Source: Candidatus Poribacteria bacterium
GTDB taxonomy: Bacteria > Poribacteria > WGA-4E > WGA-3G
Assembly: GCA_022819945.1 (NCBI GenBank)
Contig: JAJEGI010000108.1
Coordinates: 136,880 to 200,879 of the forward strand
DNA length: 64,000 bases
Direction: 5' to 3'
A program made the position numbers and the translations under genes. Within the stretch, counting starts at the first letter, position 1; each line of letters opens with the position of its first letter. This document shows positions 1-7,850 of the stretch, piece by piece. The notes under the pieces are model-generated. The model searched no databases, was not told the DNA's origin, and was given only the letters and a program-made list of their open reading frames with translations.

Positions 1-78
1 CATGCAATGTTACATTGGTGCAACATTTTTCCCATAGAAATACGACACCGTCTTTCGCTGAGAAAACAGAGCTAACAT

Positions 79-107
79 TTGACATTACACCGCAAAAATG
101 GTATCAT
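79..107 (+). promoter_or_regulatory. sigma70-type promoter of the nuo operon
   Basis: TTGACA at 79-84 and TATCAT at 102-107 are separated by 17 bases. That is a perfect -35 box and a 5/6 -10 box. Transcription would start near 114, leaving a leader of about 155 bases before nuoD. The placement implies nuoD is the first gene of this transcript. Confidence 0.7.
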
Positions 108-271
108 ATATAGTGGTAAAGTCTAAAAATAGAAGGAAACGCGTAAGTCCTATCTAAAAAGAAACATAGCTTGGAACGAAGTGGAAAGCGGATTTAAGAG
201 ATGACCGTGAAAACTTGGATCCCGTTGTTTAACCGCAAGGTAAGTTAGAAAAACGTTGCAGCACCTACATT

Positions 272-1477
272 ATGGAAAGTACACAACAAACTGAAAGCAA
301 AATTATAGAACTAAAACCGTTCGCCGATGAGATGGTCGTGAATATGGGCCCTCAGCATCCAAGTACACACGGTGTGTTACGCTTGGAATTGAAATTGGAT
401 GGTGAGATCGTCCGGGAAGCAATTCCACACATCGGTTACCTGCATCGCTGTTTTGAGAAGCATTCCGAAAATCTCTCTTACCCCCAAATCATCCCGTTCA
501 CTGACCGAATGGATTACGTGGCGGCGATGAACCAGAATTGGGGATTTTGTCTCGCTGTTGAGAAGTTGTTGGCAGCGGATGAAAGCAAGGAATTCGAGGT
601 GCCGGAGCGAGCAGAATACTTGCGGGTACTTATCTGTGAACTAAACCGTATCGCCAGCCACCTCCTCTCTTTTGGAACCTATGGGATGGACCTCGGCGCA
701 GCTACCCCCTTCTTCTACTCCTTCCGGGATCGCGAACGGTTGCTTCTGCTTTTCGAGAAGGTCTGCGGGGCGCGCCTCACCTATAACTATATCCGTATTG
801 GCGGCGTATCTGAAATCATCCCTATGGAACCCGGTTCCATTGCCGAACAGAATTTCTTGGACGAGATTGAAGAATTTCTTGACTATTTTGAACCGATGAT
901 TGACGAATACAACGAACTCCTCACAAAAAACAGTATCTTCTGCGAGCGCACAATGGGAGTTGCTGTCATGTCCGCAGATATGGCACTGAGTTACGGGGCA
1001 ACCGGTCCAAATCTCCGCGGCTCCGGTGTGGATTGGGATCTTCGACGAGATGAACCTTATTCCATCTACGACAGATTTGACTTTGATGTACCTGTCGCTG
1101 TAGACATTCCAGAGATGGGAGCAGTTGTAGGTGACTGCTGGAGTCGATACAAAATCCGTATGGACGAGATGAAACAGTCTGTCCGAATTGTACGGCAGAT
1201 TTTAGCGGAAGGGCTGCCCGATGGTCCTGTGATGGCAGATTTGAAAGCCGTCCGTCCGCCGCAAGGTGAGATCTATTTCCGCAGTGAAGCACCGCGCGGT
1301 GAACTCGGATTCTATATCGTCAGTGACGGCACGCCGAAGCCAGTACGTCTCAAAGGACGATCTCCGTGCTTCAGTGCTTTGAGCGCGCTTCAAGAACTTA
1401 GTCGCGGTTTGATGGTAGCGGATATTATCGCAATTATTGGAAGCATCGACATCGTGATGGGAGAAGTGGACCGATAA
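272..1477 (+). CDS. nuoD: NADH-quinone oxidoreductase subunit D (49 kDa subunit)
   Basis: The 401-residue protein is the quinone-site subunit of the peripheral arm of respiratory complex I. It shows the family motif MGPQHPSTHGVLRLEL near residue 25, HIGYLHRCFEK, PFTDRMDYVAAMNQNWGF, and the C-terminal GEVDR ending. These are hallmarks of the 49 kDa/NuoD family derived from [NiFe] hydrogenase large subunits. Length is normal for a stand-alone NuoD rather than a NuoCD fusion. The ATG at 272 has no strong Shine-Dalgarno. It is the first gene after the promoter at 79-107, so nuoA, nuoB and nuoC must lie elsewhere. The next gene begins 24 bases downstream. Confidence 0.97.
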   Translation: MESTQQTESKIIELKPFADEMVVNMGPQHPSTHGVLRLELKLDGEIVREAIPHIGYLHRCFEKHSENLSYPQIIPFTDRMDYVAAMNQNWGFCLAVEKLLAADESKEFEVPERAEYLRVLICELNRIASHLLSFGTYGMDLGAATPFFYSFRDRERLLLLFEKVCGARLTYNYIRIGGVSEIIPMEPGSIAEQNFLDEIEEFLDYFEPMIDEYNELLTKNSIFCERTMGVAVMSADMALSYGATGPNLRGSGVDWDLRRDEPYSIYDRFDFDVPVAVDIPEMGAVVGDCWSRYKIRMDEMKQSVRIVRQILAEGLPDGPVMADLKAVRPPQGEIYFRSEAPRGELGFYIVSDGTPKPVRLKGRSPCFSALSALQELSRGLMVADIIAIIGSIDIVMGEVDR

Positions 1478-1501
1478 ATACACTCGATATGGAGTTGAAC
1501 G

Positions 1502-1813
1502 ATGAAAATTACAACCCAGAAGCAGGTAAACGTCTTAGTCTGGTCCATCGGTTTAATGCTTTGGAGCTGCCTATTGATAGACTTTTTAACTGACTTTGAA
1601 ATTATATCTGCAATAACTGGCTTAGTTCTCATCGGTTCCTTATGTTTATTCTATGTAGTGCATCAGTCTGAACCGGGGCAGCAAGTGTTTTCACACTTGC
1701 CTCAGAAATTGCTACCCGAAAACAAATTTTTGAGATGGATCTTCCTGTTAGCAGGAGGTATAGTAACTGTAGACTGGATTTTGGAAATTGGCGAATTTTT
1801 GCTTGCCGGATAA
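1502..1813 (+). CDS. small membrane protein of unknown function inside the nuo operon
   Basis: This 103-residue protein is not recognised. It has about three hydrophobic segments: VLVWSIGLMLWSCLLIDFL, a segment around ISAITGLVLIGSLCLFYVV, and a C-terminal FLRWIFLLAGGIVTVDWIL. A short charged loop (KLLPENK) lies between the second and third. GGAGTTG a few bases before the ATG supports the start. It sits 24 bases after nuoD and 9 bases before nuoH on the same strand, so it is very likely co-transcribed. It resembles no standard complex I subunit that I know. An accessory or assembly role is only inference from position. Confidence 0.8.
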   Translation: MKITTQKQVNVLVWSIGLMLWSCLLIDFLTDFEIISAITGLVLIGSLCLFYVVHQSEPGQQVFSHLPQKLLPENKFLRWIFLLAGGIVTVDWILEIGEFLLAG

Positions 1814-1822
1814 GGAGATTGG

Positions 1823-3091
1823 ATGTCGGATTTTAGGGCGATGTTTGCAAGCCCAGATTTCAATGTATCTGAAGGGTTCTTCCCCAATATAAACCTACAA
1901 GAGAAACTTAATTGGGCAGAGGAATTTATACAGAACGTTTTAATTCCGAGATTGCCGGAAGCGGTCGCTGCACATTTCCCTGTAGAGTTAGGCACAGTGC
2001 TCGTCATGTTCGCATGTGCAGGTATTTTCGTCGGAGTTGTCCCGTTACTTCCGTTATTTCTGGTGCTCGCAGAACGAAAAGTCGCCGCCCGTTTTCAAAA
2101 TCGGACGGGTCCGATGCGTGTCGGACCGTGGGGTACACTTCAAACGTTAGCCGACGGTATAAAACTTATTTTCAAAGAGGATTTTATCCCACCACAGGGT
2201 GATAAACTCCTTTTCCTGCTTGCCCCTTATGTCATTTTCGCCTGCTCTTTCGCTGTCTTCGCCGCTATTCCGTTCGGTGATGGAATCCCCATCCCTGGCG
2301 ATTTTAATATCGGAATTTTCTACATCATGGCGATCTCCTCTGTGATTGTTATGGGCGTGATTATGGCAGGTTGGTCCTCAAACAGCAAATGGTCATTGTT
2401 GGGGGCTTTACGCTCCGCCGCCCAGATCGTTAGTTATGAAATCCCGCTCGGTCTCTCTATCCTGACTGTCGTTATGCTCGTGGAAAGTTTAAGCATGACA
2501 CAAATTGTGGAAAGCCAATCTAACGGCGTTTTCAGTTGGCTCATCTTCCGAACACCGTTTACCTTTATCGCATTCTTTATCTTCTTTATTTCTTCTATCG
2601 CAGAGGTAAACCGAACACCTTTTGATTTGCCGGAAGCCGAGTCTGAAATCGTCGCAGGATTTCATACTGAGTATAGTGGCATGCGGTTTGCACTCTTCTT
2701 TATCGCTGAATACGCGAATATGTTCGCCATCAGCGCAATCGCCGTGACACTCTTCCTCGGCGGTTGGGAAGGTGCTTTACCGGGGTACGATATTCTCGGA
2801 GGTTTCCCCGGTTTCGTTATCAAAACTCTCACACTCGTTTTCTTGATGATGTGGCTAAGATGGACACTACCGCGCTTAAGAGTAGATCAATTAATGAATC
2901 TCTGCTGGAAGTACTTCATCCCGATAGCTTTCTTTAACATTTTAGGCACAGGTATCTGGGGGCTTATTTTCCCCGAAGATACGCTTGTTAGCACTATTAT
3001 CAGTTGTGCCATTATCTATATTGGGCTTATTGTGGCATATACGATTGCTGGACGAACGCTCGCGCAAAAGCCGGAACCACAACCGAGTTAG
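1823..3091 (+). CDS. nuoH: NADH-quinone oxidoreductase subunit H
   Basis: NuoH joins the membrane arm of complex I to the peripheral arm and lines the quinone channel. The protein has LAERKVAARFQNRTGPMRVG, FKEDFIPP, SYEIPLGLSIL and NRTPFDLPEAESEIVAGFHT, all signature segments of the ND1/NuoH family, plus multiple transmembrane helices. At 422 residues it is longer than the usual 320-350. The extra length is mainly an N-terminal extension of about 60 mostly polar residues before the first helix, plus a short polar tail. GGAG precedes the ATG at 1823. Confidence 0.97.
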   Translation: MSDFRAMFASPDFNVSEGFFPNINLQEKLNWAEEFIQNVLIPRLPEAVAAHFPVELGTVLVMFACAGIFVGVVPLLPLFLVLAERKVAARFQNRTGPMRVGPWGTLQTLADGIKLIFKEDFIPPQGDKLLFLLAPYVIFACSFAVFAAIPFGDGIPIPGDFNIGIFYIMAISSVIVMGVIMAGWSSNSKWSLLGALRSAAQIVSYEIPLGLSILTVVMLVESLSMTQIVESQSNGVFSWLIFRTPFTFIAFFIFFISSIAEVNRTPFDLPEAESEIVAGFHTEYSGMRFALFFIAEYANMFAISAIAVTLFLGGWEGALPGYDILGGFPGFVIKTLTLVFLMMWLRWTLPRLRVDQLMNLCWKYFIPIAFFNILGTGIWGLIFPEDTLVSTIISCAIIYIGLIVAYTIAGRTLAQKPEPQPS

Positions 3092-3159
3092 GTTTAAACA
3101 AAACCGAGGTACGGATTGCCTACATAAGTTAGGATTCATTGTCAAATGGAGGTGAGATG

Positions 3160-3678
3160 ATGAATGCTGTCATGGGAATTTTGCGAAGCACGAAGCAGGA
3201 AAAAATCGCATGGGTTAGAAAACAATTACCTATCATTCTTATAATTTTGCTTATCACAGCGGACAACATGGTTACGCACAGTATCAGTGGGCACTGGGTG
3301 CCTATTTTGGGATTCGTTTTAGGAGCAAGTCTAATGTGCTTCGGTTTCTTCCAAGTATTTCCACTGTTCCGTGAAATAAGAATTAAGGAGGTAGCAGGAC
3401 GAGAAAAAATCGTATGGATCTGTGGACTTTCGCTATTAATCTCCGGAGGTGTGATCGTGGTTCTGAACAATTCAATAGCGTTGGTCTTTAACGTTCAGTG
3501 GCTGTATGCTTCGTGGGGATCTATCGTTTTCGGTTTAGGCTTGATATGTATCGGTTACTGGATGCCGACACTGTTCAGCGAACTATTCAAAGACGATCGT
3601 AAGTGGCAATTTATGGGGATCTTTTTCCACAGTCTACTGCTTGTCTCGGTAATCTTTAAATTTGGATTTGGCTGGTAA
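3160..3678 (+). CDS. membrane protein of unknown function inside the nuo operon
   Basis: The protein has about 172 residues and four or five hydrophobic segments, for example LPIILIILLITADNMV, WVPILGFVLGASLMCFGFF, IVWICGLSLLISGGVIVVL and a C-terminal IFFHSLLLVSVIFKFGFGW. I do not recognise the family. The start is set at 3160 because GGAGGT at 3148-3153 lies 6 bases upstream; an ATG at 3157 and a TTG at 3139 are in frame but fit worse. It lies between nuoH and nuoI, spaced 68 and 32 bases. Like the orphan gene between nuoD and nuoH, it may be a lineage-specific accessory of complex I. That is inference from position. Confidence 0.8.
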   Translation: MNAVMGILRSTKQEKIAWVRKQLPIILIILLITADNMVTHSISGHWVPILGFVLGASLMCFGFFQVFPLFREIRIKEVAGREKIVWICGLSLLISGGVIVVLNNSIALVFNVQWLYASWGSIVFGLGLICIGYWMPTLFSELFKDDRKWQFMGIFFHSLLLVSVIFKFGFGW

Positions 3679-3710
3679 GAGAAACTACAGATTCACAAGG
3701 AACATTTGTT

Positions 3711-4430
3711 ATGGATAGGTATTTACGAAACATCTACAGAGGCGTTTACACCGTACTCGTCGGAATGCGGGTGACAATCCGGCAGTTCTTTCAACCGAAT
3801 GTTACACATCAATACCCGTACGAACACGACTATGAAAGGAAGCGGAACGTCCGAGAGATTCCGAAGGGATATCGCGGGCAGCTCTATAACCGCACTGAAG
3901 ACTGTATCGGATGTAAAAAGTGCGAAATGATCTGTCCAGTCGATTGCATTATGATTGACGCGACTAAACTCCCGAAAGGTGAACAACTCTGGGATAGTAT
4001 GAACGTCGTTCATCTCAAGGACGGACGCGAAATCATCGGCATCATTGAAGGTGATGAGAAAAAGATAAAATCGGAAGATTCAATAACGCTCACGAATATC
4101 ACCTCTCGCCAAGGTACGCAGGAAGTCATAGATCGCCTTGAAGCATCAGGCGATGAGAATCGAACCCAGACCTTTTCAAGTGACGAAATATTACGGGTTG
4201 TTACGCGAAACCCTGTCGTTTTTTACCTTGACAAGTTCGATATCGATATGTCCCTGTGTATGTATTGTGGACTTTGTACCGAAGTCTGTCCGACAGAATG
4301 CCTCACAATGAAAGATACACTTGAAGGAATCGAGTACTCCAAATTCGATCGATCAGACCTCATCTTCAGTTTTGATAAGCAGGAGATGTATGGTAAAGGT
4401 AATACCGAAGAAGTGAATGCAGCGGATTAG
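3711..4430 (+). CDS. nuoI: NADH-quinone oxidoreductase subunit I with an inserted domain
   Basis: This is the ferredoxin-like subunit that carries electrons to the quinone-proximal cluster of complex I. Two 4Fe-4S motifs are visible: C65-x2-C68-x2-C71-x3-C75-P and C183-x2-C186-x2-C189-x3-C193-P. In typical NuoI the first cysteines of the two motifs are about 40 residues apart; here they are 118 apart. This leaves about 80 extra residues between the clusters, including VVHLKDGREIIGIIEGDEKK, which reads like a small beta-rich domain. The protein is 239 residues against a usual 160-180. The reading frame is open throughout and both flanks are conserved, so the insertion looks genuine rather than an error. 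Confidence 0.95.
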   Translation: MDRYLRNIYRGVYTVLVGMRVTIRQFFQPNVTHQYPYEHDYERKRNVREIPKGYRGQLYNRTEDCIGCKKCEMICPVDCIMIDATKLPKGEQLWDSMNVVHLKDGREIIGIIEGDEKKIKSEDSITLTNITSRQGTQEVIDRLEASGDENRTQTFSSDEILRVVTRNPVVFYLDKFDIDMSLCMYCGLCTEVCPTECLTMKDTLEGIEYSKFDRSDLIFSFDKQEMYGKGNTEEVNAAD

Positions 4431-4626
4431 CATGTTCATGACGCAGAAACCTGTGTGGAAAACTTAATTTCACCAAACAAGGTTTCCGTGCTTTGCCTGA
4501 CAACCGTAAAAAACTGAAAAATACTGGCAGGAATCAGCAGCACTGCAACAACGGCAGCAGTGCGGATTTGAGAAGAGGAGCTGCACGCCAAGTAACCTTG
4601 ACAATCGCTTGCGCCAGCTTAAAAAT

Positions 4627-5145
4627 ATGGAATTTGCGCTTAAAAACTTTATTTTTTACGGATTCGCGCTTATGACAGTCGCCTCGGCACTCCTTGTCGT
4701 CACAGTGCGAAACATCGTCCACGCGGCGTTTTCGTTGATGGTGACGCTCTTCGGTATCGCTGGGCTTTACGTCTTCTTACAGGCTGATTTCCTTGCCGCA
4801 ACACAAGTGATCGTCTACGTCGGCGGTATCCTTGTCCTCATCTTATTCGGTGTCATGATGACAAGCGGTCGCTTGGAGATGCGGATTCATATTGAACGTG
4901 GACAGTTGCTACTCGGTGGTGTTGTCTCCTTGGCACTTCTTACGCTGCTATTGACAGTTATCGCCAATACACCCGCGTGGAAAAATCTCACCGATGACGG
5001 CACAGAATTTCCACCAACAACCAAGCGTATTGGTGAACTGATCCTTGATGGACCGTTCCTCCTTCCGTTTGAGGTTGTCTCCGTACTGCTGTTAGTCGCG
5101 TTAATCGGAGCCGCCCTGATTTCCCGAAAGGAGGTTAGGGAGTAA
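4627..5145 (+). CDS. nuoJ: NADH-quinone oxidoreductase subunit J
   Basis: NuoJ/ND6-type membrane subunit of complex I, about 172 residues with five predicted helices. The segments NIVHAAFSLMVTLFGIAGLY and FLAATQVIVYVGGILVLILF are characteristic; the second contains the pi-bulge helix typical of this subunit. The start is taken at the ATG at 4627; an in-frame TTG at 4609 would add six residues. The gene follows a 196-base gap after nuoI in which I see no supportable gene. It ends one base before nuoK. Confidence 0.95.
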   Translation: MEFALKNFIFYGFALMTVASALLVVTVRNIVHAAFSLMVTLFGIAGLYVFLQADFLAATQVIVYVGGILVLILFGVMMTSGRLEMRIHIERGQLLLGGVVSLALLTLLLTVIANTPAWKNLTDDGTEFPPTTKRIGELILDGPFLLPFEVVSVLLLVALIGAALISRKEVRE

Positions 5146-5146
5146 A

Positions 5147-5455
5147 ATGACCTTACAACACTATCTCGTTATCAGTGCAATTCTGTTCACGTTCGGTATT
5201 TTCGCTGTCTTGACGCGTCGGAACGCCATCAGTATTTTGATGGGTATTGAACTTATTCTTAATTCGTGTAATCTGAACTTCGCCGCATTCTCGCGTTTTA
5301 TGACACCGCCAGAGGACATCAGCGGACAAATCATCGCAATTTTTGGGATTGTGCTTGCCGCAGCGGAAGCCGCCGTCTTTTTAGCGATTATCCTCGCTAT
5401 CTATCGTGAATTCGGTAGTATACGTCCAGACGAAGTAGATACTTTGAAAGGTTGA
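5147..5455 (+). CDS. nuoK: NADH-quinone oxidoreductase subunit K
   Basis: NuoK/ND4L, a 102-residue three-helix membrane subunit that forms part of the E-channel of complex I. The two conserved membrane glutamates are visible in MGIELILNSCNLNFAAF and in LAAAEAAVFLAII. The ATG lies immediately after the nuoJ stop, and nuoJ ends in GGAGGTTAGGGAG, which serves as its ribosome binding site. Length and composition are normal. Confidence 0.96.
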   Translation: MTLQHYLVISAILFTFGIFAVLTRRNAISILMGIELILNSCNLNFAAFSRFMTPPEDISGQIIAIFGIVLAAAEAAVFLAIILAIYREFGSIRPDEVDTLKG

Positions 5456-5460
5456 AATAG

Positions 5461-5553
5461 TTGTCAGTTATCAGTTATCAGTTAAAAAAGGGCTCTGAAG
5501 TCCCAAATCCGTCTTAACCAATAACCGAGAACTGATAACCGAAAACTAATAAT
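5461..5553. repeat. small inverted-repeat element between nuoK and nuoL
   Basis: Tandem TTATCAGTT units at 5468-5483 are answered by AACTGATAA at 5530-5538, with further imperfect pairing outside. The element can fold into a stem with a loop of about 50 bases. It breaks the otherwise tight nuo gene spacing with a 121-base gap. It may be a MITE-like palindrome or a processing site; the sequence alone does not decide. Confidence 0.55.
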
Positions 5554-5576
5554 AGGAAGGCTTAAACGTTAGAAAT

Positions 5577-7814
5577 ATGATTGTACCCCTAATAAGTATC
5601 ATCTTGCTTTGCCCTCTTGCAGCGTTTGCGGTTTTCGGGCTTTTCAGCTTGGCGAATCGGCGTTTCCCCCGACAGGACTATCTATCCACTGTGGCAATGC
5701 TTGCCGCACTCGTCTGTTCATTCTTGCTCTTGCGAGAGGTGGTCCCCACTCCAGAACCACACACTGTTAACTGGATATCACTCGGCGGTGTCACCTTCTC
5801 TATGGGCTTCTACTTGGACAGCGTCACGGTAATCATGCTGATTGTTGTCACACTTGTCAGCAGCCTCGTCCATATCTTTTCTATGGGCTACATGCACGGT
5901 GATCCGAGGTATCCACGATTCTTCGCTTACCTATCGCTCTTCTCCTTCTCAATGTTATTTCTGGTTGTGTCGGATAACCTGCTCGGTATCTATATCGGTT
6001 GGGAACTCGTCGGACTCTGCTCCTATCTACTCATCGGCTTCTGGTTTGAAAAGGACTCCGCTGCGAATGCATGTAAAAAAGCGTTCTTGACAACACGCGT
6101 CGGTGATGTCGGCATGTTCATCGGTATGATGATGCTCTTCACCAAATTTCAGACGCTCTCACTCTACGGAGAAGGCGGTATCTTTGCCCAGGCCGCTGCG
6201 CAATTAAGCACAGCCGATATGGTATGGCTCTCTATCGCAGGGGTACTCATCTTTTGCGGTGCCATTGGTAAATCCGCGCAGATGCCGCTCCATACATGGC
6301 TCCCCGATGCAATGGAAGGTCCCACACCCGTCAGTGCGCTGATTCATGCTGCCACAATGGTCGCCGCTGGTGTCTATCTCACGGCTCGGATGTTCCCGAT
6401 CTTGACAGAAACCTCGTCTCTGGTCATCGCATACGTCGGTGGTATCACGGCGATCATCGCCGCGACGATTGCTATCGTTCGGTTCGACATCAAGCGGGTC
6501 TTGGCATATTCCACAATCAGTCAATTGGGATACATGATGCTTGCGATTGGTGCTGGCAGTTATGTCGCTGGACTCTTTCACCTTACGACCCACGCCTTTT
6601 TCAAGGCACTGCTTTTCCTCGGTTCCGGTAGCGTCATTCACGCCTTCCACGCCATGCACGCACACGCGCATGATGATGAACACGAACACGCGCATGAACA
6701 CGAACACGGCGACCACGATGCCCCTGGACATGAACACGGTGAAGATTCTGATTCAGGACATATCCTCGGTTCTGAGATTCCGCCAGATCAGGATATGCGG
6801 AATATGGGCGGACTCCGCCGCAAAATGCCGATTACTTTTGTAACGATGCTCATCGCAACACTGTCTATCTCTGGCGTGCCGTTCATCTTTTCAGGATTCT
6901 GGAGTAAAGATAAAATTTTAGCTGGTGTGCTTGAACGAGCTATGGAATGGAACTCAGTACACCATTACTTGCTGTTCGTAATGACACTCCTTGCTGCTGG
7001 AATTACAGCGTTCTATATGTTCCGCCTGATTTTCATGACCTTTTTCGGTGAACCGCGCAATCAAGAGATGCACGAGATGGCACACGAATCTCCACTATCA
7101 ATGACGGTGCCGCTTATCGTCTTGGCAATACTGAGTTTTCCCGTCGTGAATACACTCTGGTTCAACAAAGACTATGTAAAACCACCACCACAACCCCATC
7201 TTCACGCGCCGCAACATGCATACCTTGCACCTGACAGTAAAACGGGTGGACAGAGCGTTGCCCTATCACTTTTTGGTGTTTCTGAGGCAGTGGCAGCGGA
7301 AGAAGAAGGTGGACACGATACACACGCCGACGACGGGCACCACGGACACGGTCCCGCACACACGATCGCAATGGTACTATCTATTATCGTCGCCGGGTCA
7401 GGTATATTCCTCTCATGGCTGTTCTACCATAGGCGAACTTTGTCTGCTGAATCCGTCGCAACGACCTTTCGACCCATTTACAACCTGTTCTGGCACAAAT
7501 ACTACTTCGATGAGTTTTATGACGGTGTGCTGGTCGCGCTGACGGTGTGGAAATCACGGCTTTTCGCGCAATTTGATGGTAGTGTCGTCGATGGAATTGT
7601 CAATGGTGTCGGAACGGTAACACGAGACATCCTCGCTGCCTTCGTAGGGATTTTCGATAACCGTGTGGTTGATGGTCTCGTCAACCGCGTCGCTCAGGTC
7701 ACGTGGGCAATCGGCGGAAAAGTCCGCCGAATTCAGACAGGCGCGATTCAGACGTATCTTTTCGTCGTGCTGGCAGGGATTGTGTTGTTAATCTTAATTT
7801 TCCGGGCGTTGTAG
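5577..7814 (+). CDS. nuoL: NADH-quinone oxidoreductase subunit L with histidine-rich insert
   Basis: Proton-pumping antiporter-like subunit of complex I. Signature segments include WELVGLCSYLLIGFWF, GKSAQMPLHTWLPDAMEGPT, SALIHAATMVAAGVYL and LTTHAFFKALLFLGSGSVIH. At 745 residues it is longer than the usual 610-660. One cause is an insert after HAFHAMH, about residues 362-395, with roughly a dozen His residues among Asp and Glu, ending before DMRNMGGLRRKMP. A second His-rich cytoplasm- or periplasm-exposed loop occurs near residues 575-600. The C-terminal lateral-helix region (FDGSVVDGIVNGVGTVTRD) is retained. Confidence 0.96.
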   Translation: MIVPLISIILLCPLAAFAVFGLFSLANRRFPRQDYLSTVAMLAALVCSFLLLREVVPTPEPHTVNWISLGGVTFSMGFYLDSVTVIMLIVVTLVSSLVHIFSMGYMHGDPRYPRFFAYLSLFSFSMLFLVVSDNLLGIYIGWELVGLCSYLLIGFWFEKDSAANACKKAFLTTRVGDVGMFIGMMMLFTKFQTLSLYGEGGIFAQAAAQLSTADMVWLSIAGVLIFCGAIGKSAQMPLHTWLPDAMEGPTPVSALIHAATMVAAGVYLTARMFPILTETSSLVIAYVGGITAIIAATIAIVRFDIKRVLAYSTISQLGYMMLAIGAGSYVAGLFHLTTHAFFKALLFLGSGSVIHAFHAMHAHAHDDEHEHAHEHEHGDHDAPGHEHGEDSDSGHILGSEIPPDQDMRNMGGLRRKMPITFVTMLIATLSISGVPFIFSGFWSKDKILAGVLERAMEWNSVHHYLLFVMTLLAAGITAFYMFRLIFMTFFGEPRNQEMHEMAHESPLSMTVPLIVLAILSFPVVNTLWFNKDYVKPPPQPHLHAPQHAYLAPDSKTGGQSVALSLFGVSEAVAAEEEGGHDTHADDGHHGHGPAHTIAMVLSIIVAGSGIFLSWLFYHRRTLSAESVATTFRPIYNLFWHKYYFDEFYDGVLVALTVWKSRLFAQFDGSVVDGIVNGVGTVTRDILAAFVGIFDNRVVDGLVNRVAQVTWAIGGKVRRIQTGAIQTYLFVVLAGIVLLILIFRAL

Positions 7815-7850
7815 CTGCCCTTTTGATGGGATAAGGAGGATTCCCACGAG

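Noticed and set aside
120-271. Riboswitch or attenuator in the nuoD leader
   Set aside because: I could not draw a stable conserved structure or a convincing leader peptide; the short frame at about 201-248 has no ribosome site.
4493-4675. Possible 60-residue gene between nuoI and nuoJ
   Set aside because: It overlaps the start of nuoJ in another frame, has no ribosome site, and its composition is unlike a real protein.
6204-6737. 177-residue open frame opposite nuoL
   Set aside because: It is antisense to highly conserved NuoL sequence, including the His-rich insert, whose repeated codons create long opposite frames.
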